A stretch of 64,000 bases of DNA from Alloactinosynnema sp. L-07 (GCF_900070365.1 NZ_LN850107.1:6448001-6512000); one strand, 5' to 3'. Positions 8,221-18,374 are shown, counted from the first letter of the stretch. Numbers and translations: made by a program. Notes: generated from the letters alone by a model not told the origin.

Positions 8221-9434
8221 CTATCGCGGTGACTGGCGGATACGTAGTTCCCATACACGGCACGCCCATCGAGGACGGGACAGTGCTGATCGCGGACGGC
8301 AAGATCGTCGCGGTCGGCGCGGCGGCCGACGTCGAGGTGCCCGACGACGCGGAGATCATCGACGCGTCCGGGTCGTGGGTGCTGCCCGGGTTCGTCGAGG
8401 CGCACGCGCACGTCGGCGTGAACGAGGAGGGCGAGGGCTGGGCCGGGCAGGACACCAACGAGATGACCGACCCGGTCACCGCGAAGGTCCGCGCCATCGA
8501 CGGCATCAACCCCGACGACGAGGGCTTCCGCGACGCGCTCGCGGGCGGGGTCACCACTGTGGTGGTCAAACCCGGCTCGGGCAACGTGATCGGCGGGCAC
8601 ACCGTCGCGGTGAAGGCGTGGGGCCGGACCGTGGACGAGATGCTGCTGCGCGACCCGGTCAGCATGAAGAGCGCCCTCGGCGAGAACCCCAAGCGCGTCT
8701 ACGGCGAGAAGAAGACCATGCCGTCGACCCGTCTCGGCGTCGCCGCGGTCATCCGCGAGGCGCTGACCAAGGCCCAGGACTACAAGGCGCGCAAGGAGAA
8801 CGCGGCCGAGGAGGGCAAGCCGTTCGACCGCGACCTGACCAACGAGGCGCTGGTCGCGGTGCTCGACGGCGACCTGCCATGGTGCCAGCACGCCCACCGC
8901 GCCGACGACATCGCCACCGCCATCCGGCTGGCCGACGAGTTCGGCTACCGGCTGGTGATCAATCACGGCACCGAGGCGCACCTGCTGGCCGACCTGATCG
9001 CCGAGCGCGACATCCCGGTGGTCATCGGCCCGCTGATCGTCAGCCGCTCCAAGGTCGAGGTCCGCCGCCGCGACTTCCGCAACCCGGGCATCCTGGCGCG
9101 CGCGGGCGTGCGCATCGCGATCACCACCGACGCGCCGGTCGTGCCGATCAACTTTTTGGTCCACCAGGCCACTTTCGCGGTCAAGGAAGGCCTGGACGCC
9201 GAGACCGCGCTGCGCTCGATCACGGTCAACCCGGCCGAGATGCTCGACCTGGACGACCGGGTCGGCGCCCTCAAGCCCGGCCTCGACGCCGACCTCGTCA
9301 TCTGGTCCGGCGATCCGCTGGACGTGATGAGCCGCGCGATGCGGGTGTTCATCGACGGCCGCGAGGTCTACCGCTTCGACGAGACCACCGGCGTCGGCGT
9401 CACCGAGAACCCGTTCTACCGCGAGGGAAACTAA
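8217..9434 (+). CDS. Amidohydrolase (imidazolonepropionase-like)
   Basis: A 405-aa metal-dependent hydrolase with the amidohydrolase layout. A small beta-sandwich (VTGGYVVPIHGTPIEDGTVL) comes first, then the first metal site EAHAHVG near residue 60, a possible ligand His in WCQHAHRADDIA near 225, HGTEAHLLADLI near 250, and the conserved Asp in IAITTDAPVVP near 305. It ends with the returning sandwich (LKPGLDADLVIWSGDPL). The GTG start overlaps the epimerase stop by 4 bases, and the stop overlaps the next convergent gene. The sequence resembles the group annotated as imidazolonepropionase-like or prolidase-like. Substrate unknown. Confidence 0.85.
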   Translation: MTIAVTGGYVVPIHGTPIEDGTVLIADGKIVAVGAAADVEVPDDAEIIDASGSWVLPGFVEAHAHVGVNEEGEGWAGQDTNEMTDPVTAKVRAIDGINPDDEGFRDALAGGVTTVVVKPGSGNVIGGHTVAVKAWGRTVDEMLLRDPVSMKSALGENPKRVYGEKKTMPSTRLGVAAVIREALTKAQDYKARKENAAEEGKPFDRDLTNEALVAVLDGDLPWCQHAHRADDIATAIRLADEFGYRLVINHGTEAHLLADLIAERDIPVVIGPLIVSRSKVEVRRRDFRNPGILARAGVRIAITTDAPVVPINFLVHQATFAVKEGLDAETALRSITVNPAEMLDLDDRVGALKPGLDADLVIWSGDPLDVMSRAMRVFIDGREVYRFDETTGVGVTENPFYREGN

Positions 9435-10036
9435 GAGCTGATCACGTCGTCGACGGTCCGCTCGGGGTTCTGGCCGCAGCCGTAGAGGACCGCGGAGACG
9501 ATGTACGGGTCTTGTTCACGGAGCGGTTCGTTGCGGGCGCGGTAGATCCGCTCCAGCAGCGACCGCTGGTCGGCGGTGGACATGGCGAAGAACGTGCGGC
9601 AGCTGGTGGTGCCGTCGGGCAGTGGCACGTCGGTGAGGTTCAGGTACACCGCGCGGCCGCCGATCGCCAGTCCCACCGCGGCCAGCGTTCCCACCACGGC
9701 GATGGCGACCTTGCGGGCCGGGAACCGGGCGGCGACATCGACGGGCTCGGGTGCGCCGATGTCGGTCGCCCGCACCATTCCGGCGATCAGGTCGCGGAAT
9801 CCCGGATCGTCCTTGAACTGCCGGTTGAGCGCGTCGACCAGCGGCCTGCGCCGGGCGGGCGCGGCCGGGTCGGCGGCGAACAGGTCGAACGTGCCCGCGG
9901 TGCCCGTGCGGCGAAGCCTGCCGATCACCGCGTCGTAGAGCGTGTCCGCGGCGCGTTGCCGCTGGCCCGTGATCGTCCTCGCCACCAGTTGGGCGAGGAC
10001 CTCGACCACGTGCTCGGCCAGCGTCGGGAAACTCAA
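9431..10036 (-). CDS. Single-pass membrane protein of unknown function
   Basis: I do not recognise this 201-aa protein. The N-terminal 110 residues look helical and cytoplasmic. One membrane helix (KVAIAVVGTLAAVGLAIGG, about residues 108-128) follows. The C-terminal part of about 70 residues contains two Cys (TSCRTFF and YGCGQNP) that could pair outside the cell. I prefer the TTG at 10036, preceded by GGGGGTTCCC; a GTG at 10048 is possible. The same GGGGGTTCCC-TTG start occurs at 47988. The stop overlaps that of the convergent amidohydrolase. Confidence 0.65.
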   Translation of the reverse strand: MSFPTLAEHVVEVLAQLVARTITGQRQRAADTLYDAVIGRLRRTGTAGTFDLFAADPAAPARRRPLVDALNRQFKDDPGFRDLIAGMVRATDIGAPEPVDVAARFPARKVAIAVVGTLAAVGLAIGGRAVYLNLTDVPLPDGTTSCRTFFAMSTADQRSLLERIYRARNEPLREQDPYIVSAVLYGCGQNPERTVDDVISS

Positions 10037-10133
10037 GGGAACCCCCACAGTCTCGGGACAGACTTCGGTGTACCGGGTTGATCGTCGGGAAGCCCGGCAA
10101 CGTAAGTCGGGGGCGGTGTCTAATTGCCGCCGA

Positions 10134-11279
10134 TCACCCGTTGCGGAGCTGACGGGCGATCACCATACGCTGGATCTGGTTCGTACCCTCAAATATCTGA
10201 GGGACCTTCGCCTCTCGCATGTACCGCTCGACCGGGAAATCGCGGGTGTAACCGGCGCCGCCGAGCACCTGCACCGCGTCGGTGGTGACCTTCATGGCGG
10301 CGTCGGTGGCCACCAGTTTCGCGATGGACGCCTGGCGCACGAACGGCAGTCCGCGGTCGCGCCTGCGGGCGGCCTCCAGGTAGGTCGCGCGGGCCGACTC
10401 GACCGCGGCGGCCATGTCGGCGAGCAGGAACTCGACACCTTGGAACTCGATGATGGCCGAGCCGAACTGGGTGCGCTGCTTGGCGTAGGCGACCGCCTCG
10501 TCGAGCGCGGCCTGCGCCAGGCCGACCGCGCACGCGGCGATGCCGAGCCTGCCGGAGTTCAGCGCCACCAGGGCGATCTTGAGCCCCTGGCCTTCGACGC
10601 CGAGGAGCCGGTCGGCGTCGACCCTGGCGTTGTCGAAGATCATCTGGGCGGTGGTGGAGCCGGTGAGGCCCATCTTGCGCTCGGGTGCCGCGGCCGAGAG
10701 ACCCGGAGTTTCCCCATCGACGAGCAGGCAGCTGATGCCCTTGCCGCCGTTATCTGACGTGCGGACCATGGTGGTGTAGAAGTCCGCGTGCCCCGCGTGG
10801 GTGATCCACGCCTTGGTGCCGTTCACTACATACTGGTCGCCGTCGCGGGTCGCCCTGGTCGACAGCGCCGCCGCGTCCGAGCCCGCGTGGGTCTCCGAAA
10901 GCGCGTACGCGCCGAGCAGTTCGCCGCCGAGCATGTCGGGCAGGAACCGGTCGCGCTGCTCGTCGGTGCCGTGCTCGGAGAGCGCGAAGCAGGACATGGT
11001 GTGCACCGACAGGCCGACGCCGACCGACATCCACGCCGCGGCGATCTCTTCGAGGACCTGCAGGTAGACCTCGTACGACAGGGCCGAGCCGCCCCACTTC
11101 TCCGCGTAGGGCAGGCCGAGCAGGCCGCTGCGGCCGAGCAGCTTGAACTGCTCGCGTGGGAAGCGCTCCTGCTCCTCGTACGCCGCGGCGAGCGGCGCGA
11201 GTTCGTCGCGCGCGATCTCGCGGGTGAGCTTGAGCAGGTCCTCCGCCTCGGTGGTCGGCAGCAGGCGCTCGGCGGGCAT
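10134..11279 (-). CDS. Acyl-CoA dehydrogenase
   Basis: A 381-aa FAD-dependent dehydrogenase introducing a trans-2 double bond into an acyl-CoA. It has the complete three-part fold: N-terminal helices, the FAD/substrate middle domain (AYALSETHAGSDAAAL near residue 128 and KAWITHAGHADFY near 160), and the C-terminal helical domain with TQFGSAIIEFQGVEF near 265. The catalytic Glu lies in PQIFEGTNQIQRMVIAR near 365. The ATG has a strong GGAGGACGACC leader. It diverges from a TetR gene with a large palindrome between them, so it is probably that repressor's target in fatty-acid or branched acyl catabolism. Confidence 0.94.
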   Translation of the reverse strand: MPAERLLPTTEAEDLLKLTREIARDELAPLAAAYEEQERFPREQFKLLGRSGLLGLPYAEKWGGSALSYEVYLQVLEEIAAAWMSVGVGLSVHTMSCFALSEHGTDEQRDRFLPDMLGGELLGAYALSETHAGSDAAALSTRATRDGDQYVVNGTKAWITHAGHADFYTTMVRTSDNGGKGISCLLVDGETPGLSAAAPERKMGLTGSTTAQMIFDNARVDADRLLGVEGQGLKIALVALNSGRLGIAACAVGLAQAALDEAVAYAKQRTQFGSAIIEFQGVEFLLADMAAAVESARATYLEAARRRDRGLPFVRQASIAKLVATDAAMKVTTDAVQVLGGAGYTRDFPVERYMREAKVPQIFEGTNQIQRMVIARQLRNG

Positions 11280-11324
11280 GGTCGTCCTCCGGGATACGGG
11301 AAGCGGTACGGGCGAGTGTACGAG

Positions 11325-11358
11325 AAACAGTACTGAGGGACGCCTCAGCGTACTGTTT
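11325..11358. promoter_or_regulatory. Large palindrome between acyl-CoA dehydrogenase and TetR genes
   Basis: AAACAGTAC (11325-11333) and GTACTGTTT (11350-11358) form a perfect 9-bp inverted repeat. Nested inside are CTGAGG (11333-11338) and CCTCAG (11343-11348), also perfect. It lies in the 110-base divergent promoter region, 31 bases before the TetR ATG, and is the likely operator of that regulator. Confidence 0.65.
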
Positions 11359-11389
11359 TCGCCGCGCGGTTGTCGATACGCTGGTCCGC

Positions 11390-11983
11390 ATGACCACCGC
11401 CCGCCGCGCCCCGACGGCCCGTCAGGCGGCCCTGCTGGAGGAGCTGCTCGCGCTGTTCCTGCGCGACGGGTTCGCCGAGTCGACGCTGGACGACTTCGCC
11501 GCCCGCCTGCACTGCTCCAAGTCCACGCTCTACGCGCTGGCGCCGAGCAAGGAACAGTTGGCCCGCAAGGTCGTCGGCCACTTCTTCCGCGGCGCGACCG
11601 AGCGGATCGAGAAGGACGTCGCCGCCGCGCGCGACGCCAGGGACCGGATCGTGCGCTACCTGGCGGGCGCGGGCGAGGAGATGAGCCGGGCCACCGCCGC
11701 GTTCGTCGCCGACGTCGCCGCGTTCCCCTCGACCAGGCGGGTCTACGAGCGCAACGCGCTGGCCGCCGCCGCCCGCATCCGCGCCTTCATCCAGGAGGGC
11801 GTCGCCGACGGGCTGTTCCGGGACGTGCACGCCCGGCTGGTCGGGGAGATGGTCGGCTGGATCATCGAGGGCATCCAGACCGGCGTGCTCGGCGCCAGGG
11901 CCGAGGTATCCGACGCCGAGGCGTTCGCCGGGCTGGCGGATCTACTGCTGCGCGGCCTGGACCCAGGACGATCGGGTGTGTGA
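11390..11983 (+). CDS. TetR/AcrR family regulator
   Basis: A 197-aa regulator with an N-terminal helix-turn-helix (LLEELLALFLRDGFAESTLDDFAARLHCSKSTLYALAPSKEQL, residues 15-60) and a ligand/dimer domain, TetR_C-like (TRRVYERNALAAAARIRAFIQEGV). It is divergent from an acyl-CoA dehydrogenase gene, and the 9-bp inverted repeat between them is probably its operator. An acyl-CoA or fatty-acid ligand is plausible from the context but not shown. Confidence 0.88.
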   Translation: MTTARRAPTARQAALLEELLALFLRDGFAESTLDDFAARLHCSKSTLYALAPSKEQLARKVVGHFFRGATERIEKDVAAARDARDRIVRYLAGAGEEMSRATAAFVADVAAFPSTRRVYERNALAAAARIRAFIQEGVADGLFRDVHARLVGEMVGWIIEGIQTGVLGARAEVSDAEAFAGLADLLLRGLDPGRSGV

Positions 11984-12180
11984 TACGTGTCCCAACGCAA
12001 CCCATCCGGCCGGCGTACGGCTGTCCGATATGCGCTCGGACCACTAGCGTAGGGGGTTCAGGACCCCAACGGGGCGGTGCTGTGCCGCGGCGGTCACCCA
12101 GCCGCGCCTCGCACCCGACCACGGGCCACACCGGCTCGGCTCGGACCGCCGCCTCGCGACCGAGTGTGAGAGGTAAGTCC

Positions 12181-13497
<1,317 letters not shown>

Positions 13498-13623
13498 CCG
13501 CCTCCCCGGAATTTCTACGTTTGGTTGCCAGTGCTGGAAACGTGCCGGTAGGCGGTCACCGTGGTCGGCTGCCGTCACGGTGCCCCTTGGGTGCGGTCTG
13601 TTGGGGCGACAGATTCTTCGCGC

Positions 13624-13653
13624 GGGGCCGTCTCAAGTCGGGCGGCCCCGTTT
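13624..13653 (+). terminator. Terminator downstream of gltA
   Basis: GGGGCCG (13624-13630) pairs with CGGCCCC (13643-13649) around a 12-base loop and is followed by GTTT. It lies about 130 bases after the gltA stop and before the convergent ABC permease, in a 210-base gap without a gene. Confidence 0.55.
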
Positions 13654-13708
13654 GCTTGCCGGGGCAGGTTCGGGGATGGCCCGTGTTCTGTCTGAAGTGG
13701 ATAGTGCG

Positions 13709-14947
13709 CTAACTCTGGAGGGCTTCCCGGAGCTTGAGGCGGGCGCCGGTGCGCAGCGCGGCGCCCGCGTAGACCCGGCCGCCCAGCCAGGCCAGTCCGG
13801 CCACCGACAGCAGGGTGAGCACGGCCGCCAGGGCGATCTCCCAGCCTTGGACCGCGTCGAGTGCGATGCGGCCGGGGATCAGGATGGGGGAGAACGGCGG
13901 GATCAGTGACAACACGGTCGTCGCCGTGCCCGACGGGGCGCGGGAGAGCAGGCCGAAACCCAGGACGAAGGCCAGGACCAGCACCATCGTGATCGGCAGC
14001 AGGACCGACTGGGTCTCCTCCTGCCGCGACACCAGCGAGCCCGCCGAGGCGAAGACCGTGGCGTAGAACAGGTATCCGAGCAGGTACCACACGATTCCCC
14101 AGACCAGCGTGCTCGTCGCGGCGCCGGTGATGGTGAGGACGTCGGTGGCGGTGGCCAGGATCAGGCCGACCGCGCCGATCACGGTGAACTGGGCCAGGCC
14201 GACCAGGCCGAGGCCGACGACCTTGCCCAGCAGCAGCTGCCACGGGCGGACCGTGGCCAGCAGGACCTCCACGACCCGGCTGGACTTCTCCTCCACGACG
14301 CCGTGGGCGACCATCGTGCCGTAGAGCAGCAACGCCATATAGAGCATCGCGACGATCACCAGCGCCACCGCGAGCCGCTGGTCGTGGCTGGGATCGGGCG
14401 GGCCGAGCGCGTGCACGTCGGCGGTGGCGTCGGCCACGGTGTCGAGGACCTGGTCGGGGTCGAGGTCCTCCACCGCGGCGAGCTGGGCGCGCAGGACCTG
14501 TTCCTGGACGATGGCGTTGAGCGCCTTGCGCAGGTCCTCGTCGAGCGTCTCGCGGACCAGCACCCGAAGCGCCGCGGGGGCGCCGCTGACCAGCACATCG
14601 AGTTCGCCGTCGGCCACCATGGTCTCGCCCGCGCCGAGGTCGTCGATCAAGACGGTGCGCACCGCGACGCCGCGGGAGTTGGCCTGGTCCTGCAACTGGC
14701 CCGTGATCGCGGTGGCCTGGCCGGACAGCCCGACCCGGCTGGTGGGCTCCCCGGCGAACAGGGCGCTCTGCATGAGGACGAACGCGGTGAGGACGGCCAG
14801 GGACACCGCCGTGCCGATGAGGAACGACTTGGTGCGCAGCCGGGCGTTGAGTTCCCGCCGGGCGATCAGCCACACCGTCCGCCGCAGGCTCACCGGCTTG
14901 CGGCGCGCCCGCGCTGGGTCCAGTGGCGCGGCGGCGAACGCGGTCAC
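13709..14947 (-). CDS. ABC transporter permease (NatB-like)
   Basis: A 412-aa permease of the ABC-2 family with the NatB plan: one helix near residue 40, a large extracytoplasmic domain of about 150 residues, then five to six helices. The sequence VVEEKSSRVVEVLLATVRPWQLLLGK near residue 225 is the conserved coupling segment of this group. The GTG start at 14947 overlaps the ATPase stop by 4 bases. The frame stays open upstream to 16345, but that stretch is antisense to other genes. Probably exports sodium or a small toxic compound; substrate unproven. Confidence 0.86.
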   Translation of the reverse strand: MTAFAAAPLDPARARRKPVSLRRTVWLIARRELNARLRTKSFLIGTAVSLAVLTAFVLMQSALFAGEPTSRVGLSGQATAITGQLQDQANSRGVAVRTVLIDDLGAGETMVADGELDVLVSGAPAALRVLVRETLDEDLRKALNAIVQEQVLRAQLAAVEDLDPDQVLDTVADATADVHALGPPDPSHDQRLAVALVIVAMLYMALLLYGTMVAHGVVEEKSSRVVEVLLATVRPWQLLLGKVVGLGLVGLAQFTVIGAVGLILATATDVLTITGAATSTLVWGIVWYLLGYLFYATVFASAGSLVSRQEETQSVLLPITMVLVLAFVLGFGLLSRAPSGTATTVLSLIPPFSPILIPGRIALDAVQGWEIALAAVLTLLSVAGLAWLGGRVYAGAALRTGARLKLREALQS

Positions 14948-15852
14948 CGGTCGGCTCCGACAACGTCGCGGAACAGCTCGGTCAGCGAGGGGCGGTGCCT
15001 GCTGAACTCGTGTACCGGGCCGGTGGCCAGCGCGGCGGCCAGGACGGGTTGGTCGTCGGCGCCCTCGGCCAGGCGCAGGCGGGTGTGGCCGTTTCCGGCG
15101 TCGAGGACCGTGGCACCCGGGACGCCGTCGGCCCACCCGGGAGCGGCGCCGGGCGCGTGCACCATCAGCGTCGTCCCGCTGCCTTCGCGTAGTTCGTCGA
15201 CCGTGCCGCAGGCCACCATGTGTCCACTTCGGATGATCCCGACCCGGTCGCACAGCCGCTCGACGAGGTCGAGCTGGTGGCTGGAGAACAGCACCGGCAC
15301 CCCGGTGTCGGCCTGTTCGCGCAGCACCCCCGCGAGCACGTCGACGGCGATCGGGTCGAGGCCGGAGAACGGCTCGTCCAACACCAGCACCTCGGGGTCG
15401 TGCACCAGCGCCGCGGCCAGCTGCACTCGCTGCTGGTTGCCCAGGCTCAGCTTCTGCACCTCGTCGCCGCGGTGCTCGCGTAGGCCGAGGCGGGCGATCC
15501 AGGACTCGGCGTTGCGGTGGGCCTCGTTGACGCCGAAACCGTGCAGTTCGGCCAGATAGACCAACTGGTCGAGCACCTTCATCCGCGGGTACAGCCCGCG
15601 CTCCTCCGGCAGGTAGCCGAAGGCGCGGCGGGCGTCGTGGTCGATCGGGGCACCCGCCCAGCGGGCCTGGCCGCCGTCGGGCCGCACGACGCCGAGGATG
15701 ATCCGCATGGTGGTGGTCTTGCCCGCGCCGTTGCCGCCGACGAAGCCGAACAGCTCGCCCGCGCGGACCTGGAAGCTGAGGTGGTCGCACGCCAAGACCT
15801 CGCCGTAGCGCTTGGAGACCTTGTCGATCTCCAGCATCGCCGCAGCAGGCAC
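14944..15852 (-). CDS. ABC transporter ATP-binding protein (NatA-like)
   Basis: The ATPase partner of the overlapping permease. Walker A is GGNGAGKTTTM near residue 40, the signature is LSLGNQQRVQLA near 136, Walker B is VLVLDEPFSGLDP near 155 and the switch His is in FSSHQLDLVERLCD. A DUF4162-like C-terminal extension of about 80 residues ends the protein, as in NatA-type subunits. I start at the GTG at 15852, preceded by GGGGAAGGGG. Alternatives are an upstream start at 15879 and an ATG at 15837. Confidence 0.86.
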   Translation of the reverse strand: MPAAAMLEIDKVSKRYGEVLACDHLSFQVRAGELFGFVGGNGAGKTTTMRIILGVVRPDGGQARWAGAPIDHDARRAFGYLPEERGLYPRMKVLDQLVYLAELHGFGVNEAHRNAESWIARLGLREHRGDEVQKLSLGNQQRVQLAAALVHDPEVLVLDEPFSGLDPIAVDVLAGVLREQADTGVPVLFSSHQLDLVERLCDRVGIIRSGHMVACGTVDELREGSGTTLMVHAPGAAPGWADGVPGATVLDAGNGHTRLRLAEGADDQPVLAAALATGPVHEFSRHRPSLTELFRDVVGADR

Positions 15853-16028
15853 GCTGACCCCTTCCCCGGTTCCGGTCACCGCCAGTATTCCGTGTCCGGG
15901 TCGCGCGTGGCCGCCCGGTCGGGTGCGGCTGCAAACGAGTTGACCGTTTCGGGTCTGCGACGGAACCGATCGGAGGATGCTCCGTCAAAGAGGCGAATGA
16001 TCCTGGTAGGACCATTGGAGGGGCGAGG

Positions 16029-16466
16029 ATGAACCCTGAGCAGTGGCTCGCGCAGTACGACGAGAAACTGAAGCAGGCCGCGGCCAGTGCGCAGAAGGCG
16101 GACAAGGCCCTGCGGGAGGTCGGCGGAACGGCGACGTCGCAGGACGGGGAGATCACCGTCCGGGTCAGCGCCAGTGGCGCCACGACCGGGCTGGTGCTGC
16201 GCCCGGGGGTGCGCGACCTGGAGCCCGAGCAACTCGCCCGGCAGATCATGGACCTGACCCGGCAGGCGCAGCGCGAGGCCAGCGCCCAGGTGGTGGCCAC
16301 CATGCAGGAGTTCATGGGCGACGGGCCCGCGCTCGACGTGGTCAAGGAGCACCTGCCGGAGGGCTACGCGGGCGACGGCGAGGAAGACCCGGCGAACCTG
16401 GAGCTGCGGCGCGACACCAGAGCCGACGACGACTACTTCGACAACCCACCCGAAGTCGTGAACTAG
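16029..16466 (+). CDS. YbaB/EbfC family protein
   Basis: A 145-aa small protein with the YbaB/EbfC nucleoid-associated fold: an N-terminal helix (NPEQWLAQYDEKLKQAAASAQKADKAL, given only in part by QWLAQYDEKLKQAAASA), a central beta hairpin (GEITVRVSASGATTGLVL), a long helix (EQLARQIMDLTRQAQREASAQ) and an acidic tail. In actinomycetes such proteins are regularly the first gene of small type VII secretion substrate cassettes. Here it is followed at 13 bases by an EspC-like gene and then a large WXG100-type protein. Its role there is unknown. The ATG has a GGGGCGAGG leader. Confidence 0.83.
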   Translation: MNPEQWLAQYDEKLKQAAASAQKADKALREVGGTATSQDGEITVRVSASGATTGLVLRPGVRDLEPEQLARQIMDLTRQAQREASAQVVATMQEFMGDGPALDVVKEHLPEGYAGDGEEDPANLELRRDTRADDDYFDNPPEVVN

Positions 16467-16479
16467 GGAGCAGGCGAAC

Positions 16480-16782
16480 ATGGGCAGCGGTTTCAACGTC
16501 AACGTGGCCGAGGTCCGGGTGCACACCCGGACCGTGCAGACCTGCTCCACCCAGGTCCAGTCGGCCACCGGCTCCGCGCAATCGGTGACCGACGGCGCCT
16601 ACGGCGTCATCGGCCAGTTCTTCGCCTCGGCGATCCTGAGCGCGTGCGGCGACGTCGTGCAGGGCATCGCCAAGGTCGCGGGCTCGATCGAGGAGGTCCG
16701 CCAAGGACTGGAAGCGGTCGCCGCGGACTACGAGAACATCGACAACGCCAACGCGTCCACGCTCAGCGGCCGGAGGGCATAG
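16480..16782 (+). CDS. EspC-like type VII secretion target protein
   Basis: A 100-aa helical protein resembling the ESX-1 secretion-associated EspC family (T7SS_ESX_EspC). It has an early NVAEVRVHTRTVQTCSTQVQ helix, a central turn near residues 45-55, and a C-terminal helix ending VAADYENIDNANASTL, which fits the YxxxD/E-type export signal. It has no W-x-G motif, so it is not a canonical EsxA. It lies between a YbaB/EbfC gene and a large WXG100-type protein, 4 bases before the latter, and the two may be exported together. No ESX core components are in the window. Confidence 0.72.
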   Translation: MGSGFNVNVAEVRVHTRTVQTCSTQVQSATGSAQSVTDGAYGVIGQFFASAILSACGDVVQGIAKVAGSIEEVRQGLEAVAADYENIDNANASTLSGRRA

Positions 16783-16786
16783 GGCA

Positions 16787-18328
16787 ATGGCCACCACGAC
16801 CACCACGACCACCGCGGAACAGGGTGCGGCGAACCTGACCAACGACGTGCGCAGCGCCAAGGACGCCATCGAGCGCGGCGACTGGCTCGACGCGGGCCTG
16901 TCGATCACCAACGTGGCGATGGACGTCATCGGCATCGCGGGCGACCCGCTCGGCGCCGCGGCGGGCGCCGGGTTCGGCTGGATCATCGAGCACATCTCGT
17001 TCCTGCGAGAGCCGTTCGACGCGCTGCTCGGCGACGCCAACTCGATCACGGGCAGCGCCAACGGCTGGATGAAGACCGGCGAGCAGATCACCGCCACCGC
17101 CGAGCGCTACCGCGAGGCCGCGCGCACCGAGACCTGCAACTGGCACGGCGCCGCCGCCGACGGCTACCGCCGCGCCAGCGCCACCCAGGCCCAGGGCCTC
17201 GACGCGCTAGCCCAGGTCAGCCAGGGCATCGGCCAGGCGATCCAGCAGGCGGGGCAGCTGCTCGCCGAGGTGCGCAAGACCGTGCTGGACTTCATCAACA
17301 AGTGCGTCCAGAAGGTCATCCAGATCATCATCCAGGCGCTGGCCGAGGCGTGGGCGAGCTTCGGTGCCAGCATCGCCAAGGGCATCGTGCAGTCGGTGGC
17401 CGAGGCGGTGCAGACCGCGCAGAAGGTCGTCGGCAAGATCCAGAAGTTCGTCTCGTCGCTGCAGAAGATCATGCAGACGATCCAGAAGATCGTGCAGCTC
17501 GCCAAGGCCGTCAAGCAGTTGCTGGAGACCATCGGCGGGCGGGCGGGCGGCTCGCAGGGTCCCTCGACCCGGCAGACCGCGCCGATCGACACCAGAGGCA
17601 TCGACACCGCGGCCAACGCCCGGTACAGCCGCGACGGGGACCCTTCCGGCGCCGACTACCGCAGGCCGACGCACCAGGACTACCGCTACGACCAGTACCA
17701 GCCGGGCACGGGCGCGACCCTGCCGAACTACACGCAGGGCACGCAGTCCAGGCCGCGCACCTACGAGCAGCCGACCGGCGGCGGGGGCGGGGGCAGGCCG
17801 GACTACTCGCACGGCGCGGTCCCGGCGCCGTCGACCTACCGTCCGCCGACCGGCGGTCCGGGGACGACGATGCCGGGTTACCCGGCCACCGGCGGCCCTG
17901 GCCAGATCTCACGCGTCGAGCCGCCCGCGGGCTATGGCCCCAGCGGTCCCCCGCCGGACGCGGGTGCCCCGGCCTCCCGGGTCGACCGGGCCCGCTGGAT
18001 CGGCTCGGCGGTGGAGATCCTGATCAACCACGGGGTCGACCCGTCGCGGATCAACGCCGAGCAGATCGCCCAGATCGTCGACCGCAACTCCGGCGGCAAC
18101 CCGCACGCGATGAACCTGCAGGCGCCGAGCGTCTCGGAGGGCTACCCGCCCAAGGGCATGATGCAGATCACCGACCAGATGTTCCAGCAGCACCAGGTCC
18201 AGGGCTACGGCAACATCTGGGCTCCGGTGGACAACATGCTGGCCGGGGTCATGTACTTCCTGGCCCAGTGGGACACCCTGCTGGACGCCTTCACCGCCAC
18301 GGCACCGGATTTCGGCCCGCAGCGGTAG
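16787..18328 (+). CDS. Large type VII secretion substrate with a degenerate lysozyme-like C-terminal domain
   Basis: A 513-aa protein in four parts. Residues 1-130 are a WXG100-like helical hairpin with NWHGAAADGYRRA as the W-x-G turn. Residues 130-245 are long amphipathic helices rich in Ile, Gln and Lys. Residues 245-395 are a Gly/Pro/Tyr-rich linker. Residues 398-513 resemble a transglycosylase (SLT-like) domain with KGMMQITDQMF and GYGNIWAPVDNMLAGVMYF. The motif that should read ESGGNP with catalytic Glu reads NSGGNP here (Asn434). The domain probably binds peptidoglycan, or acts otherwise, rather than cleaving it. Last gene of the cassette; a strong terminator follows. Confidence 0.82.
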   Translation: MATTTTTTTAEQGAANLTNDVRSAKDAIERGDWLDAGLSITNVAMDVIGIAGDPLGAAAGAGFGWIIEHISFLREPFDALLGDANSITGSANGWMKTGEQITATAERYREAARTETCNWHGAAADGYRRASATQAQGLDALAQVSQGIGQAIQQAGQLLAEVRKTVLDFINKCVQKVIQIIIQALAEAWASFGASIAKGIVQSVAEAVQTAQKVVGKIQKFVSSLQKIMQTIQKIVQLAKAVKQLLETIGGRAGGSQGPSTRQTAPIDTRGIDTAANARYSRDGDPSGADYRRPTHQDYRYDQYQPGTGATLPNYTQGTQSRPRTYEQPTGGGGGGRPDYSHGAVPAPSTYRPPTGGPGTTMPGYPATGGPGQISRVEPPAGYGPSGPPPDAGAPASRVDRARWIGSAVEILINHGVDPSRINAEQIAQIVDRNSGGNPHAMNLQAPSVSEGYPPKGMMQITDQMFQQHQVQGYGNIWAPVDNMLAGVMYFLAQWDTLLDAFTATAPDFGPQR

Positions 18329-18335
18329 TTTTCGC

Positions 18336-18374
18336 CGAAAGCGGCCTCGCTCTCCTGGAGCGGGGCCGCTTTCG
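18336..18374 (+). terminator. Terminator of the type VII secretion cassette
   Basis: A perfect 11-bp stem, CGAAAGCGGCC (18336-18346) with its complement at 18364-18374. The loop can pair further (CGCTC with GAGCG). It begins 7 bases after the stop codon. Confidence 0.82.

Noticed and set aside
13709..16345. An 878-codon permease frame
   Set aside because: Upstream of 14947 it only shadows the ATPase and YbaB genes; the GTG overlapping the ATPase stop is the natural start.
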